DNA of 64,000 nucleotides from Carex sylvatica. Lineage: Eukaryota; Streptophyta; Magnoliopsida; Poales; Cyperaceae. The position numbers and the translations under genes are program-made. Below are positions 1 to 11,229 of the stretch, one piece after another (positions within the stretch are counted from its first letter, which is position 1; the number at the start of each line of letters is the position of its first letter). Location of the stretch: contig CAXKVR010000044.1 in NCBI GenBank assembly GCA_964058845.1, positions 124,001-188,000 on the forward strand, written 5' to 3'. The notes under the pieces are model-generated. The model did no database searches. It was not told the origin of the DNA and saw only the letters and a list, made by a program, of their open reading frames with translations.

Positions 1-418
1 CACCTGAGGGGAAAAAAAAAAAAATTTCAACAAACAACCAAATAAGAGAGAAAGAAAATGATTAAACCATTTCTTATTGATATCCTATGCATGCTATATC
101 CAATAGCTCAAACAAACTTCCCAGAATGTAACCTTCCTATATTAAATATTTAAATTAGAGACAAGAGAACTAAGCTAGGCTGTGAGCTATGTTGCACAAA
201 ACCAAAAGCTAGGAATAAACACAAACTAAAATTTGTTAGCCGGTTTTGCATTGACCTATTAAACTCACATTGCCGTCAAATAAACCCCAATTAAGCAGTT
301 GATCTTCAATCAACCCTGTGTGCAAGCAATCTTGTTCAAGTGACTCCAAATTATGAAAAAATACACCTTGAGTGAAACGAAATTTGTTTCATTTTACTCC
401 TAACTGGATGTATTATAC
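1..418. other. Presumed TRM10 intron 2
   Basis: Follows the exon-2 donor on the minus strand. I see no third TRM10 exon here, only AT-rich sequence. Confidence 0.6.
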
Positions 419-1614
419 CTGAGAACTTGACATTTTCAAGTAATTTCCAATGGGCAATTTTGCAGATTTAATGCCTTGTTCTTTCGCCTTGTCCATGGTT
501 ATCCCTTTAAATCTATTCCGATCAACCAACCCACCAATTATGTAAATACTCTTCGAATCAAGCTCCTCAAGAACATTTTCTGAATCAGCTGTCAAATAGA
601 CAAGATTTTCCTTTAGGTCATTCAGGGCTTCAATATATGGGCTAGTCTCCTTTTCTATTATCCACTTGTCAAATCCAGGGATCTTTTGCAATCGTGCCTC
701 CATTTCACCAGTACAGCCTGTCAGCCAGAGGTGGGTTGGATTTTTGGATCTACTGTTTGCAGCATAACAATACATTATCTGTAATTTATATATTATTTAT
801 TCAGTTAGCATAAGTGACTATAACTTAATTTGGGCATTTGGGATCATTTTCCTATTTTAAAAAGCTAACTAGAAAACTAAGAAGTAAAATTATGTGAAGT
901 AAATTGGGAAGGAGCCAAAACAGCTTGGGCACTGTACCAGCCTAGAGAGTCTCTTTGTAAATTGGGATGTTCAAGTAGCTGGCCAGTTCTTGGATATCGG
1001 CAATAAAGAAAATAAAATGCCATTTCCTGATTTCGGTCATGACAAGAATTTGGGGATTTGGAGGGAGGCACATAAATTTAAATTTACATTATCCAACATC
1101 CAAATTGTAAATAGTAAGGCGCAATTTTCACCATTAATACCCAGGTAACTAATGTACATCGCTCAAATTTTGAAAACAGAACGAAAAGAAAATGCACCTG
1201 CTGGGAGAGAGACTGTATTTCGTTAGCAGTCATGTGGTGCCCGAAATCGAGATCCAGCACAACCTTCTGACCGACCCCTGCTGCTTTCTTAAGCCGTTCG
1301 ATCTTGATCCGATGCTCCTCCTTATCTCGCTTAACCCGCTCCCACCTGGCTTCCTTTGTCGACTCAATCAGCTTTGCCTTCTCCTCAGGCGAGAGCGATT
1401 TGAGTTTCTCATCCCAATCGCGTCGGCGCTTTTCTTTATTCTCCGCTTTTCGCTGCTTCTCCGCCGCCTTCTTCTCGGCCTTGCGAGCAGTGATGCGCTC
1501 TAGCTTCAAAAGCTTCTTCTGAGCTGTTTTAGTGAGGGATTGGGTTGATTTTGGATCTGCGTTAGTGCCGTCGGCGGTGGCGGTGGCGTGGCTTTCTTCG
1601 CCGGGATCAGCCAT
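419..1614 (-). CDS. TRM10: tRNA (guanine-9-N1) methyltransferase, 5' part (exons 1-2)
   Basis: TRM10-type SPOUT methyltransferases methylate N1 of G9 in tRNA, using S-adenosylmethionine. Exon 1 (1614-1198) starts at an ATG. It encodes an acidic/Ala-Thr N-terminus, a long Lys/Arg-rich helical stretch, and the first strand of the catalytic domain (VVLDLDFGHHM...EIQSLSQQ). It ends CAG|GTGCAT. Exon 2 (778-419) starts after a TTACAG acceptor and continues in frame with IMYCYAANSR, HLWLTGC, FDKWIIEKE, the knot segment YIIGGLVDRNRFKGIT and KLPIGNYLKMSSSQ, then CAG|GTATAA. Order and spacing match the family. The C-terminal exon(s) are not in bases 1-418, so the gene runs off the window. The 5' flank carries C/T-rich AACCCCTAACCCC on the coding strand, reminiscent of a telo-box. 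Identification is secure; the completeness of the gene is unknown. Confidence 0.93.
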
Positions 1615-1699
1615 GGGAGGCGGCGGCCGCTGTGGTGTGAGAGTGTAGTGTAGGATTTTCTTGAAGGGGTTAGGGGTTAATGCTTGAGGGTTATTTTAC

Positions 1700-2755
1700 A
1701 AGTTAAGAATGCCTTCCAAGTTTGAAATAGAAAGTACAAGGTGCTCTTCAGCCCAAAACTATACAAGGCCCGTTTTACAATTTCTTACTATGATGCAGGT
1801 AGGGTTTAAGGAATTCGTATCCTCCGAGATATCTCAAACTTTGCGTGACTTTATGGAAATTCCCAACCGTTTAAATACGTTCTGCACGAATCTCTAAGCA
1901 AACATAATACTGACCCCCTACACCACCCCGAATAGGCACCGGACACGTCGGTCACGCAAAAGTTGAGACATCTCTGACGATATGCACTCGGGTTTAAGAG
2001 GAGCTTATGTTTGACTGAACTTGGGACTCTGGTGAGCGGCTTCGGATGGGAACGAGAAAGAAATATCTCTTGGTTGGTTTATGCTTTAGTTCCCTGGGCT
2101 GGGCATTGAATTAATATAGTCCAAGGCCTTAACTTGATAAAACCTTACTTGAGCCCATCTCCAGGGGACCCATGTCTTGTAAACATGTATAGCGTCTCTA
2201 ATTAGTCGTTTCGATTCAAATTTAAATAAATATTGTCTAATCAAACTTTATTTGATCTGTATAGATGTAAATCATATCGATCGAAAAGTTTGATCGACAA
2301 GAATACAAAGCGAACGATTTTTTTTTTAAACAAAGGAAAATGGTCCATTTCATTCTCCGTAGAAATCTACCTTAGACACACAATTCTAATTCTGCTGATA
2401 TTGCAACCATCCTGTTTTCTTTAATTTAATTAGTTTGGTTAAACCAAATTAATATGAAAACTTTTAGTTATAATAATAATAGTGGCAGGTGGTTTTACCG
2501 GACAAATAGCCATACACTCGTCAATTAACTTGATAATTTGTCTATTTTTTTTTAAAAGGCTGAATAACCCGTCGTATAATTTGTGTATTAGTATGTATGA
2601 TACAACCACTAACGAATTTACTAATATTCATTTTTATCTGATTTTTAATTGTTAATACAAAACTGTAAATTCCAAACAGAACTATTATAAATTTTGAAAA
2701 TCGAAGCTAAACCAGCTACACAATTTTGGACACTCCTAGTCTTTGTTACCCGATG
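1700..2755. other. Intergenic, no feature seen
   Basis: AT-rich sequence upstream of TRM10. Open frames are short and lack any recognisable motif or codon structure. Confidence 0.6.
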
Positions 2756-2759
2756 CTTC

Positions 2760-3130
2760 ACTTTAGGTTTCGTATCCGTATTTGGTGCGTATCGGATATG
2801 GATACGCACCCGATACGGACCAGATATGGCTCCAATACGCTAACTGGCATATCAAATTACGCGGCGTATCTCTTTCCCTCCGATACATTATATGATACGG
2901 CTTATAAGGGCAGAATACGGCATGGATACGGACGGGATACGTTTCAAATTTTAGGTTTTCATTTTCTCCGCTTCTGGACACGTAGCCAAAATAAAAACAG
3001 AAAAAGGTAAAAACCCTCTGCTCAGTCTCTCTCTCTCTCTCTCTAGGCGCGATACGACGCTCTCCGTCCGGCGCTCGATGCTCGGCTTCTCTCCGCCGTA
3101 TATCTGTCCGGCGCTCGACGCTTAGCTTCT
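2760..3130. repeat. Cluster of GATACG/CGTATC words followed by CT-rich leader
   Basis: Between about 2765 and 2945 the 6-mer GATACG or its complement recurs roughly every 10-25 bases (CGTATCCGTAT, GGATACGCACCCGATACGG, GATACGGACGGGATACG). It is followed by CT repeats at 3021-3045 and a GC-richer segment that repeats GTCCGGCGCTCGA twice. Dense short inverted words next to a CT-rich leader resemble the subterminal region and 5' leader of a DNA transposon. I found no TIR or TSD, so the class is open. Confidence 0.35.
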
Positions 3131-3239
3131 CTCTCTGGGTAAGTTCTTTTTTTTCAATTGACTCGATCTCCGCCGTATATCCTCCGTTGATCTCTATAGA
3201 GTGTCGAGTAAAGGACTGGCCAATCACAATCCTATGTTG

Positions 3240-4109
3240 GATTCTTAGATAGAAAATTTTTACTCTCTCGCACCACTCAATTTTGAAAATTTATGATATG
3301 AAATTCTGAACTGTGTGCGGCAATCTTAATAGACAGGTTGTCAGTCTCTTGCCGTAATTTCCCTTTCCTGTCTCTTTTTAAAACTTTTTTTTTTCTCCTT
3401 TTCTAGTTTTGACTTGTAGGGGTTGTGATTTTTCATGATTTTGGGTGATACCAGTATGCCATTTGGGGGCATATGGATACTGGTAAATCTCTGTAATTTT
3501 ATTTGTGGTTAGAGATTAGTTTGTGGTTGTGGAGAATTTTAGTTCAATTTTCATTAATAATATACTTGAATTTTTATATCTCTTTTTATAAATTTCTAGT
3601 TCCTCCACATATTATTGTAGGACCGAAAGTTATGGGATTAATTGGTTAAGGCATCTTACCTAGACTTCTGCTAATTTCCTATACGAATTCTTTCACCCGT
3701 TGACATTGACTAAATCCATCTCATTTCACACGTCTCAGGAAAGTCCTTGGAAATAAACATCACACGGAGAAAGGTCTCTTTTCACGCGGAGTACGGAACA
3801 TATATGTGTTTGGTTGAGATTTTAAGATGTAATAGTATTAGTTAATTTGAGTTATAAGCATTCTTTGCATTTTTTTAATAAAAAAAGGGTAACAGAGACA
3901 TATTTTATTTAAGAAAAAATAGTAAGGAACGAAGGCCTTCTGTCTTTTTAATGAAAATTATATCATTGGTTTTGAACTTATACAGTTAAACTTCCTTTAT
4001 TACCTAATAAAAAATATTATATGGTTGATATTGAACTTATGATTTAAAATAAAATATATTATCTTAGCTAGTCGATTTCAAATGATTGCCGGATTGCTCA
4101 ATAGTCAGC
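3240..4109. other. Intergenic, no feature seen
   Basis: AT-rich; no convincing coding or repeat structure. Confidence 0.5.
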
Positions 4110-4112
4110 AAT

Positions 4113-4620
4113 CACTACAGCAGAATGATATTTCTGCGACTGATATTAGCGGCCGGTGCTGACGCCGATCGCAGATAATTTTTTTTCACAAAAAAATACA
4201 AAAATCAAAGGCGACGACGCATTATCAGCGATCGTATCTGTGACCAACACCCTAGCCGGTCACAGAAAGTATTGAGAAAATTAAAAAAAAAAAATCGCGC
4301 TAGCTTCTCCCCAGCGCAAACCCTAGCTTTTCCCTCTTTTCCCTCTCTGCCTTTCTTCTCCCCTGCGCGTGTCATGCAAATTTATGCAGCCAACTTCGAT
4401 TTTTCTAGCGATTTGGTGCGATTTTCTCGATGTTCAAGTTAGAAGAAAGGATCTCTAACTCAAATCTCTTCTCTCTTCGATTTCTATTCAATTCGTGTTT
4501 TTTCAATTCGTGGTTACAAGGAAGAATATTGCTTGAGTGGACCAGCAGAGGCGGCCAGTGAACCAGCAAAGGCGGCTGGTCGGATCAAAGGCTCTGATCA
4601 GAACCCTTTACTCAATTCTC
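4113..4620 (+). mobile_element. CACTA left end with adjoining leader (fragment)
   Basis: Begins CACTACAGCAGAATGATATT after AAT, the canonical CACTACA terminus of En/Spm-type elements. Subterminal GC-rich words follow, some in inverted form (TCTGCGAC, CCGATCGCAGA, AGCGATCG, CCGGTCACAGA). A pyrimidine-rich, gene-leader-like stretch then runs from 4300 to 4480. No matching right terminus was found, so this is probably a truncated copy. AAT also precedes the complete CACTA at 20204. Confidence 0.6.
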
Positions 4621-5677
4621 TTGATACGGGTATAATTTATTTTTTTCTCTTTGTAAGTTTAGTTTGATTTTGGGTAAAATAGCTATTAATGGCCGACTTA
4701 AAGCTTGAATGCATGCTTGGTGATTTTTCTGTTTTTTCTTCTTCTTTTGCTGGTTTGACTGTTCATGGTCAAAATTGTGAAAAATTGAAAAAAGTTGCTG
4801 GTTTGAGCAGTTTGCTGGTTTGTTGGTTTGCATTGTCAAAATTGAAAAAAAAAATATATAGTAGTTAATTTACTATGGATGAAAATCTTCTTGGTTGGTT
4901 TTTTGTAATAGAAAGTATTGTTAATCCAAAGTGGTTGTTTGCATCATTACTAGAATTTTGACATTATTGTGACTATTACTAGAATTATAATTGAGTATTT
5001 CGGGTATAAATCTAGATTGGATATAAATGGTTACTTTGTTTTTTTTTTATTGCTGGTTCGGGTATACCTCAGCTTTGTTTGAACTTGAGATCAGATTTTA
5101 TTTATGTTTAATTAGCTATACCTTGAGACCAGATTTTATTTATGTTTGAGAGAATATAAATTTGATGATTTAAAATCTAATCTATTAATTTTTCAAAACA
5201 TCAAGAATGCTCTATTAATTTCATTTATTGGCAAAGAACACTAAAATTTTCTAAGACTTCCTAAACTTATTTGAAATAAGTAATCTTTTTCAAAAATCTA
5301 TCTCTCAAAGTCAGTACCATTAAAAATATATATATATATCTACATTTTTTAATGCCCAAAAATTATATATTTCTGAATAATAGAGTTGTGTAGGTAGTCT
5401 TGTATGGTACCATAGATAAGAGGTGTTGGATATAAATCCTCATAAACATTTATTGTTATATATAGGGTATAGGTGCATAAGGAAAGAGGCTCAAAGAGAG
5501 GTACAGAAGAAGCAGCTTGTAGTTAGGCAAGTTTTCTCTTCCTCTTTCTCTCTTAATGAAATTATAGTTAATTATATTATTAATTGCGTAGTTATTAGTA
5601 TAATATTGTTTTATGATCCAATAAAATTATAACATTTAGTATGTCTTTTAGGTTCATACCCATTCCAAATTAATACA
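4620..5677. other. AT-rich continuation, no feature seen
   Basis: Possibly the interior of the CACTA fragment. There is no transposase-like reading frame. Confidence 0.4.
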
Positions 5678-5680
5678 ATA

Positions 5681-5980
5681 GGTCATGTTTGGTTGTGGAG
5701 TAAAGTTAATCCAGATTAAATTTCTTACTCCAAGCTAAGATAGATTAAAATAATCATGTTTGGTTGGAGGTTGATTGAAGTTTGGTGGAGTAAGATCATG
5801 AAGAGAGAGAAAATTATAACATTATGCTACTCTAATTACGGGACCCATAGGTGGAGTAACTTAATCTGAATTAACTCAAATGCTACTCTATCTTACTCCT
5901 TTAAATTTACTCCTCGTTTGGCTCCTTAAAAGTGAAGTAGATGGTTTACTCCACCACTTACTCTACAATCAAACATGACC
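5681..5980. mobile_element. Tourist-like MITE (300 bp)
   Basis: Terminal inverted repeats GGTCATGTTTGGTTGTGGAG (left) and the complement of CTACAATCAAACATGACC (right), flanked on both sides by ATA (5678-5680, 5981-5983). The GGTCATGTTTGG terminus and 3-bp TSD fit Tourist/Harbinger MITEs, although the usual TSD is TWA. No coding capacity. An internal repeat of CATGTTTGGTTG lies near 5756. Confidence 0.75.
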
Positions 5981-6479
5981 ATAGAGATTGAATAGTCCCC
6001 ATTTTGAAACTGCTCTTTGAATGCTTTGTCTCATTTAAAATGGGAAGAAATATTTGTGAATTTAGTATATAAGAAAGATTTGGTATCATTTTTCTAAGGT
6101 AGTAATCTAGAAGTCAATCATATTTGTTCATGAATTGGATGATTAATATATCATTTGTTCCTTGAGTGTTATTGCATTTGTGAATCATTTGAGTTCATGA
6201 CTTGAATTGTGAAACTTCATAATATAGATGATAAACACTCAAAATTGTCACTAACAAAGATAATTAGCAGGAACACTAATTATTTGCGAGAAGGTTAGTA
6301 TGTGGATTAAATGATGGTTAAGTTTCACAAATCATAGACAAGAAGTTGTCATTTAATCACATAGATACATGTTATGAATATGATATTTGACTGACCCTAA
6401 ATGAAATGATTGTTGTTCAAGTAATAATCTTATTCGTCTATTTGACTAATTTGTAAAAATATACAATTATTGAATTTTA

Positions 6480-7700
6480 CGATTTCTTCTATTTTTGAAA
6501 GATATGTAGGTTCAAGTCAAATGAAATTGCAACATGGAATACTTGGACTGAAGAAATCATGAAAACACTTATCAAGAATATAAACTATAAAATCTTAAAC
6601 TTGATAAAATGTATTCGAGGTTGTTTAAACAGGGGACAAACGTTGGTAACGTTTTCAGCCTATCAGAAACACTGAAAAACAGCTTGATCAAACTCAGAAA
6701 CAGCTTAAAACATTATAGCATTTTAACAAACGTTATAACGTTTTAGGAATGTCAGAACTGCTGAAGCACAGCTGTACAGAATTAACTTGAAACATTACAA
6801 CGGTTTCTCAAATTTTGTAATATTTTAAGAATGTTAGAACGTTAAGTACAGCTGTATTTAAATTCAAAATTTAAGAAATAAACGTTGTAGCATTTTTCAA
6901 TAGTTACAACGATTTACTTAAATCATCGTTGTAATGTTTGACAAACATTGTAACGTTTTAATTAAATCTGAGCTTCAGAAATTCCCATTTCTTGATCAAG
7001 TTTTTTTAGTGCAAAACGTTACATAACGTTATACAATTGTTGGTAACGATTTGATCAATCTCATAGAAAAAGAAAACCTAAATTCAAAATTGAGCTAAAA
7101 TATTATAACATTTTATAAAATGTATGTAACGTTTTATGTCAAATTGCTCTTTCTGGAGCTGTCTCTATAAATAGAGCAATGAGGTATCTTCCCCACTCAA
7201 CCTAGCCGCATCTAAAACTGCAAAAGTCTATTTTATGTGAGCTAGAGTTCCTCGATTGTTGTGAGAGCTTAAAACTTCAATATTCCTCAAACAACCTCAA
7301 ACCATTTCACTAATCTTGATTTAGATTAGCTTAGAGTGATTTATTGAGTGTTTCTCTTTGGAGATTTTTTCTTTGAGACTTCGTTCTCTTATCTCGAGTT
7401 ATTCGTGTGACTTCCCTTGGTTGTAAGGGCTCGCCGGCACTCATCTCAAGTTGGTAGTGTGACTTCCCTTGGTTGTAAGGGCTCGCCGGCACTCATCTCA
7501 AGTTGGTAGTGTGACTTTCCTTGGTTGTAAGGGATCATCGGTTCACGAGTTGTAAACTTTTTGTATTGGGTAATAGAAAGACGCACCTAGAAGAGGTTGC
7601 GACACTTCGGAGACGTAGGTCTTTGTTTTGTCGAACTCCGTTATCGTCCCGCGTGTCAAATTTCTTTAAACTAATCTATTTACTTTCAATTGCAATTAAT
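6480..7700 (+). mobile_element. Degenerate LTR (probably copia-like) with U3 modules and TATA box
   Basis: 6640-7140 holds many copies of AACGTT-type words (AACGTTATAACGTTTT, CGTTGTAACG). These are followed by a TATA box TATAAATAG at 7166 and a leader ending in tandem repeats (7405-7545). This arrangement is that of an LTR: U3 repeats, TATA, R/U5. LTR termini and TSD were not found, so borders are approximate and family assignment is inference. Confidence 0.4.
7405..7545 (+). repeat. 52-bp tandem repeat, about 2.7 copies
   Basis: Units start at 7405, 7457 and 7509 with GTGTGACTTCCCTTGG and contain GTAAGGGCTCGCCGGCACTC. Units 1 and 2 are identical, and the third diverges after 36 bases. Confidence 0.9.
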
Positions 7701-8400
7701 TTTCAGCTTTTAGAACAATTAGCGGTGCCCCATATAGTTACAACAACGTTATATGGAATTATATTTGTGTCATTAACGGTTTCATTAGTGTTAAGTTATA
7801 AAGTATGAGGTGTGATCTTTCCTACATGAGAAGTGTGTATTCGTAAGTGTTATCTAACGCTATCTGTAAAAATGTGTTATAAGGGTAACATTTCAGTATA
7901 CATGATTTGTGCGGAGGAAGAGATGCTCACCAAGACTACTATCGTCCCTCGTATTACTATACGAGTAATAGTAACACTGGGCGCCCCTGAAAGAGTAGGA
8001 TTATTCATATACGGTATGATTAATGGAGATTAATCATATATGATAATCTACTCGATTAAGTTTGCAAGGATGACACATATCTACCTTGGACTTAATCAGT
8101 TACTATGAGCGAAAGAATTAACATGAGTAAATATATATATATATATATATATTGTTTACTTACAGGATCGTGATATATTATACTAGACAACATCATCTGT
8201 GTAATTGGGGGTCACAGTGCACTGCCAGGTGCCAACTATGATCTATAGAAGTTAAAACAGTTTTAACTCTATTGCCAACATAATACAGATCCTATTGGGT
8301 CACACCGCATAGGATTGGATCAGATAATCTTATTATTAATTATAAATAGTTATAATTAATAAATAAGATGGAAAAATATTAATTATAAATATTATAATTA
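7700..8400. other. No gene seen; AT-rich with a TA run at 8131-8152
   Basis: May be LTR-element interior. Short AT palindromes occur at 8328-8405. No recognisable protein. Confidence 0.4.
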
Positions 8401-8836
8401 ATATAAAAATATCATAGAGATGATAGGCTTAAACAGTTTAAAATTACAAGCGTGTATGGCACGTTGTGTAAAAGTTATTACAACCACAGTGCCAAAGAAT
8501 ATATAATTGTTAAGAACAATTATATATACATATGGATTAGTACATTTGGGTCTTAATTATATTTAGAATATAATTAAGAAAGCCCAAAGAATGAAGCCCA
8601 AAAGTCTAGGTCTGATACTATTCATTATGGGCCTTTTTGGGCTCTAAAACTATTCACATTGGGCCCAAATCAAAGCCCAAAATGTCATGACCCAATAACC
8701 ATTCTTGATGGATCTTTCTGGGCCCAGAACTATTCATTTTGGACCTCTGTAATTAGTTTATTGGGCCAAGGACATTTTGATAATTTCACCACACCCCAGA
8801 ACCGACTTTACCCCTTCAAAACCGACCTACTAACAC

Positions 8837-8846
8837 TATATAAAAG
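8837..8846 (+). promoter_or_regulatory. TATA box of the LTR
   Basis: TATATAAAAG followed by a purine-rich leader, placed where the transcription start of an LTR would be. Confidence 0.45.
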
Positions 8847-9573
8847 GGTGGAGGGGTGGAGAAAAGGCATACTATTTCTTGTTTCCAAGTTTGAGTTGGA
8901 AAAGTTGGCTGAACGCCCTATGGAAGCCAGGTTCCTTTGATTCATGGAAGCCCTCTCAAATAGTGATTGTGTGAGGTTAGAAATATATACATATAGATGT
9001 ATATATTTGAGTGGTAAGCAGTTGTAATCTTGCGTAGTTAGCGGTAACTCTGCTTTTATACATAAGTTGTGAATCAGGGTATCTACAGAACGCGAGACAA
9101 CTTGTTTAAGCTGGGTGCTGTGAGTTTTCTGGCAGAAGAAATACTTGCTCTCTGATCATTCCTGGTGGATTACTGATAGAGGCACTAGACGTCTGGTGAT
9201 GTTGTCCGAGGAAGAGGAGCAGCAGCAGCGAGTCAAGCGCAGCAGCAGTTCCCATTAGAATTTGAAACCAAGGTATAATGTTATAATTTATTTAATTATG
9301 AAATAAATTTAGTTTTAGAAATCAATCAAGGAGATAGATCCTCGGTTTAGGTTAGACGTAAAAAAATTTGTTTTATGGTTTTTTTTCGCATCTGAGCTAG
9401 TACAAAAGTTGCACCAAAATCCAACACATTTTTTCTTGTTGTTCATACGAGTACGTATTGAAACATATTTAAAATGATGTGTTTCTAACACGTACTAAAA
9501 AAAAATAAGAAAAAATACTGCCGAATTTTTTTTAAATGCTAAATTCATAAACATTTCTTCATTACTGAGACAT

Positions 9574-9687
9574 TTCTAACAAAGATGAATTTATTCGATT
9601 TGGATGTAATCCCTTACTAGATATCAATAATTATTGATATCTAGTAAGGGATTACACCCAAATCGAATAAATTCATCTTTGTTAGAA
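9574..9687. repeat. 114-bp near-perfect palindrome
   Basis: TTCTAACAAAGATGAATTTA runs to a centre at 9630/9631 (CAATAATTATTG) and returns as its complement ending GTTAGAA. I see one mismatched pair in 57 (GGATGTAA against GGGTGTAA). It lies inside the LTR region and could be a hairpin-type MITE or a small-RNA source. Confidence 0.9.
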
Positions 9688-10152
9688 GATCATTATTTTT
9701 GCTAAAATAGTAGGTACTTTTAACTACGTTGAAAGTTAAACATGCTTTACTTCAAAAAAAAGGACAATTAAAAGGTATATTGAACTTTTGGTGGCCAGGA
9801 AACCATGAAAAGTTAAAGCAAGATGTTAAAAGAAAATTTACTTTATTTGACAGTCTAATGGTTATTGTTGTGTATGTTTCTTATCATATATTTTCATCAA
9901 GCCGGATGTTAGAAAGAATATGTTATGTTTGACAGACTATATTAAGTATAAATAATTTAATATTTAGTATGGATATTTTAGGAGGTGCCATTTATAGATT
10001 TTTATTTTTAAAGATTTATGTTGCTATAAATATATCTGATTTTTACTCAATGTAATAATAAAGTTTAAGAAATACAATTAAGTTTGTTCATAAATTATGT
10101 CTTTTGTTTATTTTTTGTTTTTCGCATCTCCTTTAGGAAATTCTAACAAATC

Positions 10153-10165
10153 TGTATCAGAGCCA
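10153..10165 (+). other. Primer-binding site remnant (tRNA-Met type)
   Basis: TGTATCAGAGCCA is close to the TGGTATCAGAGC used by plant copia elements and sits four bases after the LTR end TTCTAACA. Confidence 0.6.
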
Positions 10166-10249
10166 CAACTGTCACCGGTATTCGATCGGCCATTTAAGAG
10201 TTCTTTGTTCCGATGCTGTCATTGAGGGTTTTCATATTCGTTTTTGTAT

Positions 10250-10640
10250 CATGGGAGAAGAATTCAAACGCCAGGTGTTTCCTTTACGCACTCGTGACCC
10301 AGGGTAAAGACCAAACAAGTAGAGATACCATTCTTTCAAGATGGTAAAAAGGTACATCCATTAATGTTTACATTTCAGACAATATCACATTTTTCAATGA
10401 CACTGAGAGAATTAGTATCAAGGTGAACGATGAGGATGGGAGACAAAAGGGAAAGAACTTGATTTAATTATCAACCTATTCGAGCTCTAAGTACAAAAAT
10501 CTAATTTACAACTATTGCAGAAAGAAATGTTATATCAGGATCGACTGTTTCAAGATCAAGAATAAGCAAAAGACATACAATAATGATATCTTTTCAACCG
10601 ATTCTAATTTAGTTGAAATTCAAGTTGATGATGTGCTTTC
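10250..10640 (+). pseudogene. Copia-type gag remnant with zinc-knuckle trace
   Basis: Downstream of the primer-binding site, the translation near 10490-10630 gives NYCRKKCYIRIDCFKIKN. This is recognisable as a CCHC gag zinc knuckle (C-x2-C-x4-H-x4-C) that has lost its first Cys and its His. It is followed by VEIQVDDVLS, a gag C-terminal-like tail. Several stop codons and frame changes interrupt the upstream part. No protease, integrase or RT follows, so the element is truncated. Confidence 0.45.
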
Positions 10641-10719
10641 AGGAGTCTATTTTGATATTTTGTTTCAAAATAAAGATTTCAGGAGTCTAATTAATACTCA
10701 ATTTAAGCTGTCTATTGCT

Positions 10720-11060
10720 TTGCGCTAGCTGTGTGGTAAAAATGTAACCCTCGGCAATTAAAGGTTCAGTCCTACACTATCTCTAGGATAAAAAAGATAT
10801 ATTTTATTTTGTATTTGATAATTCAATTTTTTTATTTTTTTAAATTTTAGAAAAAATTTCAGGACGGGTGGGGATTTCTTTTTATAAAGCATAATTTAGA
10901 AAAATAATAAACGCTGTGAGTTTGGTTAGCCTTGTCCCATCAGAATTCGGATCTCCCTGTACAGGATATGGGAATGAAATTTTTTGGGAATGAAATTTTT
11001 TGGGTTGTTTGCTGATTATGAGTTGTCTTTTTTTTTTCTTATTTTTTTTCTTTCTCTTCT
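10720..11060. other. No feature seen
   Basis: AT-rich with a duplicated GGGAATGAAATTTTTTGGG at about 10970-11000. Confidence 0.4.
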
Positions 11061-11228
11061 CTGAGCGGTGACTGTCATGGTCTAGTTAATTCAGTTTTTT
11101 GTTCCGGTTTGATTCAGTGTCATTTCGGCTGAGTAATGACTGTACTGGTTCGGTTTGATTTAGTGTCCTCTTCTTCCTACTCTCTGAGTGGTGATTGTCC
11201 CGATCCGATTTGATTCAGTGCCTCTCAG
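11061..11228 (+). repeat. Three diverged tandem units
   Basis: Units start CTGAGCGGTGACTGTC (11061), CTGAGTAATGACTGTA (11129) and CTGAGTGGTGATTGTC (11184). Each ends in GGTTTGATTCAGTG or a variant. Function unknown. Confidence 0.7.
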
Positions 11229-11229
11229 C

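Larger units (their letters stand above)
8400..10148 (+). mobile_element. LTR of a decayed Ty1/copia-like element
   Basis: The 3' border is set by ...AATTCTAACA at 10148, followed by a primer-binding-site-like sequence. Inside, TATATAAAAG lies at 8837-8846 downstream of a U3 segment rich in GGGCCCA/GGCCCA words (8580-8770). The 5' border (expected TGTTAGAATT) was not found and the start given is a guess. Confidence 0.5.

Noticed and set aside
877..1071. 64-codon minus frame between the TRM10 exons
   Set aside because: Lies in intron 1, and the spliced product matches the family without it.
1192..1522. Plus-strand frames rich in Leu/Ser over TRM10 exon 1
   Set aside because: Antisense reading of the Lys/Glu-rich exon.
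8328..8405. AT palindromes that look like a hairpin terminator or ncRNA
   Set aside because: Pure A/T composition makes such pairing likely by chance.
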